From: Perkinsus chesapeaki
Lineage: Eukaryota; Perkinsozoa; Perkinsida; Perkinsidae
Length of the DNA: 64,000 nt
Direction of reading: 5' to 3'
Assembly: GCA_013115145.1 (NCBI GenBank)
Contig: JAAPAO010000003.1
Location: forward strand, 62,001 to 126,000
The translations under genes were made by a program, and so were the position numbers. Of this stretch, positions 55,821 through 64,000 are shown piece after piece; position 1 is the stretch's first letter; every line of letters begins with the position of its first letter. Under the pieces are notes generated by a model, which did no database searches, was not told where the DNA came from, and was given only the letters and a program-made list of their open reading frames with translations.

Positions 55821-57885
55821 TTAATGGTGTTGTCTTCCTTCACGAGCTGTCGATCTCATTTCTACGTCCTTCATTTGCGAAAGTTCTGCCTCTATTCGGG
55901 GCAACCCGTATTTTTTGTGAAGAGGACCGTAAACCTTGCAATAATCGTAGGCCTCTCTCAGAGAACCTGTTGATGATACCATCGTCGTATAGATGAGCGT
56001 AACTGGTCGAGTGACGAGGAACGGGTCGTACCAAAGCAGCATTAAGGTCGCAACACCTAACACTGTCAAACCACGTCGACGGTCACAGGCTGCCAGACCC
56101 GGCTCCATGGCCATTACCTGTGCGGTTACATAGTTCATAATGCCGGTAACATCCCATGGCAGCCCAGCAAGGGCTACTGATGCTGTGATTGTAGCACCGC
56201 ACGAGAGGACCACACCGGATGCCGAGAAGTCTCCAGTTAGGAGCCGAGCAAGAACGATCGACAGACACAACACTAGCATGGCAACCTGGCCCTTATCGGC
56301 GTTCATGAGAGCACAGATTACGGCCAGACACCCCGCAACGGCGAACACAGCGATTGTTACTCCAATGTGCCTGAGGCACACCATGCCATTCTGCTCGGGA
56401 AGGAGGGTTGCTCGCAGCTCTACTGTGATGCGAAAGAGGCGATTCGCCATGTAGAGGTAAATAGACGTGGTGATTAGAAGGTTACAAAGCGGGTGGTCAG
56501 GCAGCAATACTAAAGTCTTCTTGGCGTTCTCGGTGAGCCAGATGTGGTGCTGTAACAAATACGTCTCTAATGTTATTTTGCCCATTCGAACAAGGGGCTC
56601 CAGATAGTGGGTGCGCAACCTGAGACAAGGTGTCTACTTTCATGCTTCGAGCATATTGCCCTTACCATGGCGTCAAGTTCCTCGCAAAAATAAATGTCAG
56701 AAGTGGCACAGCGAAGAAGTAGGGATGGGCGCGATTATAGTCCCCTTTCCGCAAGGAATGGACCTCTGTAAACCAACTGTAGCTTAGAAACCCGAGCACC
56801 GACAGAACACAGAGCTTAATGAACCACTCGTGGTGCTGAGGGAGCTTCTCAACAATTTCCATCCATTTGATAATGGTGGGGTAGGTGTAAGCAAAAACCA
56901 TACCAAGATAGGCAGACCAATGGTCGAGGCCGCTCCTGTAGTGCCACTCGTAGAGCACCCCTGCCTGCGCACCTTGAATGGGCGAGTGGGGCAGAACCCA
57001 GCCGAAGACGGCGTCGAACCAACGATGGTCAACATCCCAGATGAGATAGATTATCACACCTAGAGCTACAAGCTTGGCCCTCATCAGAGATTTGTCATAG
57101 TTGGAAGATCGGAACGTCCGCATAGTAAAGTATGCTAGCAGGAAGTAGAAGGTATGCAATGGTACAATATAATATAAAATGTAAGTTGTGTTCATCGTTA
57201 GACAGAGGAGTATCACCGACATGTTCAGTCGCCAAAGCATAGCTATGAGCCTCCCAATGCTATAGTCGTTTTGGGTGTAGAAGTAACTGAAGTTGCCGAA
57301 GCCAGTCATCCACACATAAGCGCTCACAAAGACCCGGATCATGTTGTAGATGTCGCTGGCGTGGAAGTAGTGATACGCCAGGAAGAGGAATTGCAGCCAG
57401 CCCTTGAGCTCTTCGGAGTTCTTTCGACCGAACACGATCAGCTTTGCTTCTTCTGGATTCCTCTCGATCTTTACCCAAGTGAGTGAGTGCAACATGAAGA
57501 CGATGAATATGAACCAGAAAGTATCCCTGGCGTACCGCCTCTCACCATGAGGGTAGAAAGGCGCCCACTCGCAGGCGAAGGCCCAGAGCAGGATAACACC
57601 CAACTGCGTGGCCCGCAGGGTGAGCTGCTTCCAAGAATTTACGGATCCATCGAACGGCTTCGCCCTGATGTCAGTTATTGCATTCACCACTTCCCCTGTG
57701 GGCTTTGAACCAACATTCTGGTAACGAGAAGAGCCCGTGCAAGCAAGGACATTGGAGATGATCTCGTCACTGTGCAGGCTCAGGCAGAGAAGAGCACAGC
57801 TTCCGAACACAAGGACGCTCATGAGAGTCGTCACCGGGAGAATATTTGACAGAGTGGGCTCCACTGGGCCATCTCCTGGCAGCAT
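55821..57885 (-). CDS. Cas1p/RWA-like polysaccharide O-acetyltransferase
   Basis: A multi-pass membrane enzyme that O-acetylates glycans in the secretory pathway (CASD1 sialate in animals, Cas1p capsule in Cryptococcus, RWA cell wall in plants). Two exons: 57,885 to about 56,666 and 56,618 to 55,821, joined at LTPW|LRTHYLEPL by a 46-nt intron. At least ten hydrophobic segments are visible. Family blocks include YFTMRTFRSSNYDKSLMR, WDVDHRWFDAVFG, LYEWHYRSGLDHWSAYLGM and GKITLETYLLQHHIWLTENA. There is no SGNH/PC-esterase domain in front, as in plant RWA proteins and unlike CASD1. The TTG at 57,897 is not needed; the first ATG is 57,885. Substrate is unknown. Confidence 0.85.
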
Positions 57886-57979
57886 GATGTGTCGCAAGCT
57901 GCCATAGCAACTTGTGTGGCAGAAAATTCAACATAACTCAACGCTTGCCTTATCGGACAACATAGCAAGAACAACATGA

Positions 57980-58891
57980 TCAGGCCTCGGTGAGGTCGTC
58001 ATTGAAATAAAGGTGGACTACTGGTATGTGTTCATCAGGATCGATGTCGAGGCTCTTTAGTAACTGAGAGGCGGTATGACAAAGCTCAGAGGCACGGGCT
58101 GTTTACCTGAGCTTCATCTGCCACTCCGTTCTCTTCTAGCGTCTTGTCCATATCAAGCTCCTTTCCGAGCCGCTTCCAAGTGTAGCTGCCGGCATGGTAG
58201 TTGTACTCTATGTACCTTTTCCATGCCATCAAAATGAGCATCATCGATCGGAGACTAACCTGTCCGATATCTCGGATATGGTCTCTTCCACTGGGACTTC
58301 CAGAATGCACGTCTGGTTCGTTAACACGTTAACAACACCAACCTTGCGAGTCGCGCTGGCAAAACCGCCGATGTGGTACTGCGGGTCTCGCCACCACCTA
58401 AAGCGTGGTAAGCAAGCCTCGAGGCATTTGACTAGCTTTTACGGGAGGTCAACGGCGTCCTTTCGATGGTCTGAATCGGGAATGGGGCTCGGCAAGTGGA
58501 GGTAACGGCCATTTGGACAGAGTGGCGCCTGAGAACAGCAAGTGAGGGCATAATGATTTTCCGTCATAGCCCACCCTCATATTGGATAGCTCCGGGTCGA
58601 TGAACAACTTCGGCGTCGGCAATCCTTCTTCATCAAGCTCGAACCAATGTGTGATGTTGGTCCCCGCCGCCTTGAGGATGGGCAAGCTCAGGGCCGACCG
58701 TTCTTTTGATAGCAGACCCGTGAGATCAAGCACCTTAAAACAGATGCGTAATCTCAGTAGAAGGGATGTCTTACTCTGTCATATATCGCTACCCAACAAT
58801 CGTTGTTCTTACTGTGGACGGCGATGTCAGCAGGTGTGTAGTATCGCTTCCTGCCGTACGAGGTTGGTAGATCTCCTCGGTGGATTTTCAT
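57980..58891 (-). CDS. Cytochrome b5 domain-containing protein 1 (CYB5D1-like)
   Basis: CYB5D1 is a conserved cilia-associated heme-domain protein. From ATG 58,891: [20 protein letters not shown] (b5 domain start), [25 protein letters not shown] (heme-ligand HWF), YDGKSLCP with a later [10 protein letters not shown], the CYB5D1-specific ubiquitin-like part with [12 protein letters not shown] and [20 protein letters not shown] then ENGVADE, and the end [12 protein letters not shown]. Four or five exons. The match extends over the full length, which separates it from ordinary cytochrome b5. It suggests the organism has or had a flagellum, consistent with zoospore-forming alveolates. It lies 98 bp downstream of the transporter gene on the same strand. 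Confidence 0.88.
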
Positions 58892-58989
58892 GGCGAAAAA
58901 CGCGGCAAACAACAGCTGGCGATTTTGAGCGTCCCAGCAACGCGAAGCCTTCAACTATGAAACTATCTCGTCCTTCGCAACATGCATAC

Positions 58990-59919
58990 TCATGCAACTC
59001 GCGACTTTCCCGCGCCGTGGTGCGATCCAAATGCGAACATTGCCGCCCCAACAAGTGTAAGGGCAACACCGTAATACTGGACACCCATGAAGGCCTGGCC
59101 GAAGAGCATATTGGAGGCCAGCATAGCAATGGGCTTCACTGAGTGGGAGGTCACCTCTTTGTTGACGGTACCAAACTCTCTGGTCACATGCAGGCTGAGA
59201 AGGTTGAAGCTAACAGCTATCACGGCCGACACAGCCACGAACGTCGCTGTAGAGGGTAGCTCTCGCCAGGGGTGGGCACCTTCTACGAGACTTGAGCTGA
59301 CCAAGAGCATCGGGGCGGTGACAACTGCTGCGCGGTAAAGGAGAGTGTGAACATCGCTCTGCTTAGACCGTAATAATAAAAACTGTATATTGCCTCTGAC
59401 CGCTCTGGTCCACACTGCCAGAATCGATAACACCATGCCCAGCAGAGATGCCTTGGTAGCCATATGAGAATTGGTCAGGTGGTCAGAGGCGCAGACAATG
59501 CAACCAAATGCAAGGCATGCAACAGCCATGCCCATTCGAGGGGTGATGTCCAATGCTGTGATGCCGTCAGTGAGGCGCGCGGACAAAAATTGGGTTACCA
59601 GCGCCCATATTGGAGACGTTGACTGAATTATTGTGTGCCAGGATGGATGCAAGTAGAGCAAAGCGGCGTTACCTGCAGCTATCGATAACCCACCGAGTGC
59701 TGTCACCACTGTTATCGCGAGCATCGTCCCGCGGGGCACAGGCGCTCTGGGCAGACTCGCGCTGACTAGTAGAGTTGCAGCTTGGTGGGTGAATGTCAAA
59801 AATAGTGGGTACTTGAAATGATAATGGACATAGAGCCACTTGGTGCAGTTGGATTGTGCAATCATGCACAGGAGAAAGCAGACGAGCGATACTCTTCGGT
59901 CTGCCCACGAAAAGGACAT
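58990..59919 (-). CDS. TPT/nucleotide-sugar transporter family protein (DMT superfamily)
   Basis: Membrane exchanger of the triose-phosphate/nucleotide-sugar transporter fold. Single exon of 309 codons from ATG 59,919, normal length for the family, with about ten hydrophobic helices (VSLVCFLLCMIAQ; LAITVVTALGGLSIAAGNAA; MGMAVACLAFGCIVC). The family signature near the last helices is present: FNLLSLHVTREFGTVNKEVT, followed by SVKPIAMLASNMLFGQ, VQYYGVALTLVGAAMFAFG. The internal repeat of DMT proteins is evident from the two similar halves. Substrate cannot be told: the family includes Golgi sugar and apicoplast phosphate carriers. No plastid leader is visible. Intact. Confidence 0.85.
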   Translation of the reverse strand: MSFSWADRRVSLVCFLLCMIAQSNCTKWLYVHYHFKYPLFLTFTHQAATLLVSASLPRAPVPRGTMLAITVVTALGGLSIAAGNAALLYLHPSWHTIIQSTSPIWALVTQFLSARLTDGITALDITPRMGMAVACLAFGCIVCASDHLTNSHMATKASLLGMVLSILAVWTRAVRGNIQFLLLRSKQSDVHTLLYRAAVVTAPMLLVSSSLVEGAHPWRELPSTATFVAVSAVIAVSFNLLSLHVTREFGTVNKEVTSHSVKPIAMLASNMLFGQAFMGVQYYGVALTLVGAAMFAFGSHHGAGKSRVA

Positions 59920-60441
59920 GTGGTTCAGCGATCGGATAACTCTTTAAGCTGGGATTGCTAAATAACACACGTGAATTGACAAAACAACGCTTATAAGCGG
60001 TAAAATTGAAACGTATCCGAAACGCACGTCATGTCCAAATGTGAGGCTACTTCCCAGCCGCCTTAGCTGCCTCCAAGGTCGACTGTTGGCACATGTCGAA
60101 GAAAGATACTCCCCTAACAATAGGTAGGACAAGCTGATAAGGACGACTGGCTAAACCATACCCAGGAAGCATATCGATTCAATCGACTCTATCCAGAATT
60201 TCAAATTTTCGAAACTATCGGAACATCGAGATCTCGTGGAGAGCAAAGCACGAAGAACTTGCTGTTGTTCAGGATTTGCTGCCGGTGATGATATGCTTTT
60301 GGCGGAGAGAATATAACAATATGTGTATTCATCCAGTTTCATCCAGTGTAGTGTTGTCTCAATTAGCAAATCACTAGCAAATAGGAAGGAAATCATAGAG
60401 CTGGCTCAGATCACATCGACGACTTGCACATAGAGTTGCAC

Positions 60442-62020
60442 TTACTTTGCCAGCATCTGTTGAGCCCTCCGCAGCTCCTGTCTCAAACGGGTATGCTGAT
60501 TCGGCAAGACCTGCGAAGAAGTATACATGTCGTCAGATACGGAAGTATCCGGACCCCTTACATTAGCCACATCTTTGCCAACTTCAAATGGATTGTCGAC
60601 AAATAGGTAAACTCCAGCACTTGGCGATGTCGCTCTGGACTGTGACGTGGAAGCTGACGAGTTTGCCGCTGCTACATCCCGTATAGCTATGGTACCAAAT
60701 TTGTACATGTACCTAAGCCTAAGCCTAGCAGATTGTTGTTCAGAGGTGGCATACCCGTAGTAGCGGAAGAACTCGTGGAGGAGGTACCCAACACTCTCAG
60801 TGTTACGACCGCCGTGCTCCTTGCATAGGTAGTCCAACTCGTCACTAACCATCTTAGGGTCGGTGGCGAATCTGCCAGCATTGGTGATTGGCATTTTATA
60901 GATGCCTTACCGGCAGTCTACTCCTTGAACGTAAAGTGGCGGCATGTTGTGTTGCAAGGCCAGATCCTGAAGGCTCGGCAGAACCGGTGCTGGCCGTCGC
61001 TGGAGGAAATGTATCATCATTAATATAAGCGAGAATGATGACAAGGTGCCTCGGGAACGATCGTTGATGCCACGAGCTTTGCACCAGTATCTACCCGAAA
61101 CCTTCAGAGCTGATTGTTCGGTGATTCGCGGCTACTTCACAGCGATTCCGAGTGGCCGCAAGCGTGGATCGATCTCCATATAGGCCCCGATGAGCCTTGA
61201 GTTCACTACTGCTAAGGTATTATTGACAGAGATGTCGGTAGCAAGCATCGAGCCTGGGACCTTCGGAGACCAGTGGATAATAGGTATACGCGCCGAGAAT
61301 CTTGGTTCGACAAAATGGGTGGTGACACGCGCCAAAGCGGCTGAAAAACCAATAAGGACAATCTTCCAGGAGTGAGCTCACTGGCTAGCTTCCGGAGAAG
61401 GACGATTTGCTCAGCTCTAGTCTGGTGGCCGGGAACCTGGCCGGACGCTGGACATAGAGGATGGTAATAGATCTACTTGTATGCAGACATCCACATCAGA
61501 GTGAGGTGTCCAGAAACCGTTAATGGCCGAGCCAAAAGCGTGGACCCTAATTTCGCCGTCTACCAGTTTTGACACTGTAGTTTGGAGGGCAGTCAGGAAG
61601 CTGAAGGAGCGGTGGATATTCGGAAGGTTGCTGAGGCCGACCTGTCCCTGTCCTTGTGGTCCTGGTCTGTCGGTCTGACCTCGGCCTCCAAGGCGTCTAC
61701 CTCTGCCGTTAACTTGACCATTCTGGGATCGTCACTACCGGCAATCTACGGACGCCAGTCACCCCCTCCCCACCTCCCCTTCTCAATAGTACCTTGCCGA
61801 CAGTCCTCGCAGAGGCGAACATGGAGAGATGAGCGTCTCCTTTGTATGTGGTAGCCCTAACGCCTGTGGCCTGCCTCGGGGCGACCTCTGCAGCTGGGTC
61901 GGTGGGCAGTGTCCAAGCAAGAGGCTCCTCCGGTCCTCCTAGACGAGTAGAAGCTGTGGCCGTAGAGAGCATTCGAATGACCGCTCTCGATGCATGGTGA
62001 GCAGTGTAAGGAGATAGCAT
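60442..62020 (-). CDS. Terminal uridylyltransferase / non-canonical poly(A) polymerase
   Basis: Adds U or A tails to RNA 3' ends. ATG 62,020 opens MLSPYTAHHASRAVIRMLST, an Arg/Ser/Ala-rich, acid-free start typical of a mitochondrial presequence. After a low-complexity Gly/Gln-rich linker the nucleotidyltransferase core appears: VHAFGSAINGFWTPHSDVDV (GS motif and metal-binding Asp pair), then IPIIHW, CDIS-type TDISVNNTLAVVNSRLIGAY and DPRLRPLGIAVK. The PAP-associated domain is at the end: VGYLLHEFFRYYGYA, YLFVDNPFEVGKDVAN and a helical tail stopping at 60,442. Four or more exons. Specificity (U or A) is not decidable by eye. Mitochondrial location is inferred from the N-terminus. Confidence 0.85.
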
Positions 62021-62675
62021 ACCTTCAAGAAACTCAATTATCCGCAGTGCGCGATGGCGTTGGGAAGTCAGAAGAGAGCAAGAGTTACTCCCCCGATGTC
62101 GCGTGCGTGCACGATATCTTCACGAAGCTGCTGTTCTGCCTGGGTTTAACTTTCCATATGATGGCATCGTTCGTTTACTGAGCTTTTACCTTAATGGTAT
62201 CTAGATGTGTCATCGGGAACTTTACTCAGCTGAGTCAGCCTCTTCAGGTTCTTCGAAGTTCGAAGTCTGAACTTCCGAGTCTCTTTCGGTCATGGACATC
62301 ATTCAGCGCCTGAATTTCTGCCGATTGGTTCGCTTTAGTCGAGCGTCAGGATTGGCATTTACCTCATCAGAGTTTGGTGGGTGGTATAGAGTCTAGGCTT
62401 CACATTGCAGATACTATGAGTTGTAGGCAGAGTGTAGATTCGAGTCGAGAGTCTCCAACTCCCCCCACTGATGAACTCAGAAGTAAGTGATCATAGACAA
62501 CTTTTATTCATGGCAATTAACGATATAAGATCACGCCCGAACTGCTTCCTCTTCCACTAGACAATGTTAGCGAGAGCGTTTGCTGTGCCGTCGTGCCTGA
62601 GGAAGACAAGATATAGGAGATTCTGGGATCGCTTCGACAGTGATACGAGCAAGTGATATTTGTAATAAAGGTGAC
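62021..62675. other. Intergenic with short palindromes, no gene recognised
   Basis: ACTCAGCTGAGT (62,224-62,235) is a perfect palindrome. CTTCGAA and its complement with a 1-nt spacer lie at 62,251-62,265, overlapping a 7-bp inverted repeat to 62,275. No coding exon is recognised. Confidence 0.5.
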
Positions 62676-63240
62676 CTACACTTTATCGTTGGACGTTTCG
62701 CTTGTTCCAGCACTCAACTTTCCGACAGTGGCATCGAACGCCGGCTCCGTTCCCTGAAACGGTGACAATAATGGATCTAGGGGCACTAGTACTTACCTCG
62801 TGGTTTCTCCTCATTCGTAGTCCTAGGTAAAATTGCACCCAGCTGGATGCGACGAGGATAACCAGTAAAATAATTATAACAACAAGTAGAGGCCCGTGGT
62901 CCTCGGGGCTCGGAATTGTTGCTTGTGAGGTTTGGAGCCTGAGAGAGAATCAGGATTTCAGGAAACTAGTCGAAATTTGTTACCTGTCTTCGACTTCCAC
63001 TTGAGTTGTCGGCCCTACTGCCGTACCAAAGACGGGGTCGAGGGTAATCCCTTCAAAAAGACCCGGCCTCCAGGTAGTTCCAGTCTCGACCGGAGAAGCG
63101 GTGCTGGTACTGGTTTCAGACAAGTAGAGGTCGAAGTTGCCCTCTATTTGACTGAAATCAAACAGCTCGCGGTCCTCATGGGCCACAGACGGCAAGCAGA
63201 TCATCATAGTGACGATGTAGATGAAGGTTTGACGCATCAT
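62676..63240 (-). CDS. Small type I membrane protein of unknown function
   Basis: From ATG 63,240 a signal peptide (MMRQTFIYIVTMMICLPSVA) is followed by an acidic, Thr-rich lumenal part with no cysteine (FDLYLSETSTSTASPVETGT). The next exon, after a 48-nt-class intron, gives PSPEDHGPLLVVIIILL and VILVASSWVQFYLGLRMRR, a single transmembrane helix with a positive stop-transfer. A last exon encodes a short cytosolic tail ending SETSNDKV at 62,676. All three exons join in frame with GT-AG introns. No family is recognised. The topology is inferred from the hydrophobicity pattern. Confidence 0.6.
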
Positions 63241-63600
63241 TTCAGTCGACTGGAGTAATCAACTTCACCTAAGGAGTAAGTGGCACTAGTCAACTTCATT
63301 GGATTAACTCGATTAATGCGGTCGGAGACCGGTCGCGGTAGAGCCGTGCGGTCGCGGGCCTCTACCACGACCGCATGCCTAAATGCACGATTATTCTTTG
63401 CCGAAATGCCTGGTATCTCCTTGTTCAATCATTGGTGGTATATTCAGCGTAAGCGTACCAACATGGGAATCGGAAACCGTCTAATCGATGAGAAGCAGAA
63501 CGGGAGCTTAGCTGAAGGGACTATGGATACATGTCCCAAACCCTTACCGTGAGTATATTGAGGAGGCTCGTTATAGTAATGATTTATAAGTTACCAGTTT

Positions 63601-63647
63601 TCTTACCACTGGTAAGACGGTAAGGTCCTGGCAGGACCTTACCGTCT
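63601..63647. repeat. Double hairpin: 8-bp then 16-bp arms, each with 1-nt spacer
   Basis: TCTTACCA and its complement flank one C (63,601-63,617). Overlapping by three bases is a second perfect inverted repeat, 63,615-63,630 with 63,632-63,647, arms of 16 bp around a single G. The surrounding DNA (63,241-63,867) has no recognised gene. Confidence 0.92.
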
Positions 63648-63867
63648 GCCGTCATGTTTAACGATTCTATTTGTGGCTTTAGCTTGTTTGTCTAAATGGC
63701 CATCCTGACAAAGGTAGCGCGGCCTGCTGTATGTCGGCAAGGGCTTTTAGGCGTTCATGCTGGCTCTTGCCGGACATTTTTCAATTCCAAATGGGTTAGA
63801 AGGATTGAAAGGCTGACAGCACCAGCGCGGTGAGAAGTGCCATCTCTCTGATATATAATCCAGAATA

Positions 63868-63971
63868 ATGCAGGCGACCACCACCCCCAGTTATACCAGA
63901 GAAGGAAGTCCCTCCTCCAGTCGATCCATCAGTAGTGCCCGTCAACCCAGTCCTAGGCAGCAAGCGGCCAG
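63868..63971 (+). CDS. First exon of a gene continuing beyond the window
   Basis: ATG at 63,868 opens a Ser/Arg/Pro/Gln-rich stretch (MQATTTPSYTREGSPSSSRS) that stays open to a good donor (CCAG|GTGATT at 63,971/63,972). No domain is present, so identity is unknown. It is supported only by the start, the composition and the splice site. Confidence 0.35.
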
Positions 63972-64000
63972 GTGATTTATGCGATCGGCCTTATTTATTT

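Noticed and set aside
1-64000. CRISPR arrays, bacterial operons, Shine-Dalgarno sites
   Set aside because: The window is eukaryotic: spliceosomal introns, nuclear factors and no regularly spaced repeats.

Overview
The window is nuclear DNA of a small-genome eukaryote, most likely an alveolate protist of the Perkinsus type. That placement is an inference and no marker gene proves it. The evidence is dense genes on both strands broken by very short GT-AG introns (many 44-48 nt), a plant-style peroxisomal betaine/aminoaldehyde dehydrogenase and a plant/fungal-style Cas1/RWA acetyltransferase next to ordinary eukaryotic housekeeping genes, and Bel/Pao and Tc1 elements. Most genes are found only by joining exons by eye, so exon ends are approximate unless stated.

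Layout. 1-7 kb: a tail-anchored Q-SNARE and an aldehyde dehydrogenase (both minus), then a ZCCHC4-type rRNA m6A methyltransferase (plus). 7-26 kb: accessory DNA. It holds a hairpin-rich spacer, a decayed LTR element with integrase pieces, a PHD-finger ORF, a frameshifted Tc1 transposase, a Bel/Pao retrotransposon with an unbroken 2409-codon Gag-Pol, its long non-coding leader, a duplicated non-coding segment and a divergent PIF1-like helicase. 26-43 kb: plus-strand housekeeping genes (importin-7/8, Tom40, a Gln-rich TAF4-like protein, a DHHC palmitoyltransferase, a Spc25-like kinetochore protein, PIF1 helicase). 43.6-49 kb: a long gene built from about four degenerate acyl-protein-thioesterase-like modules. 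49.5-64 kb: S10 carboxypeptidase, a secreted protein of unknown family, PCNA, eIF2-beta, a previously unflagged RNase MRP/P RNA, a Cas1/RWA-like acetyltransferase, CYB5D1, a TPT-family transporter, a TUTase/non-canonical poly(A) polymerase, a small type I membrane protein, and the first exon of a gene that runs off the end.

The strongest unexpected signals are four. (1) Many near-perfect hairpins, often with a single-base spacer and often in adjacent pairs, lie in non-genic DNA; two interrupt one integrase and one is present in only one copy of a direct repeat. (2) A recurrent 14-15 nt loop sits on different paired stems in the Bel/Pao leader. (3) The thioesterase-like modules have lost their catalytic residues. 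(4) An MRP/P RNA gene at about 54.9 kb has its P1, P4 and P8 helices visible.
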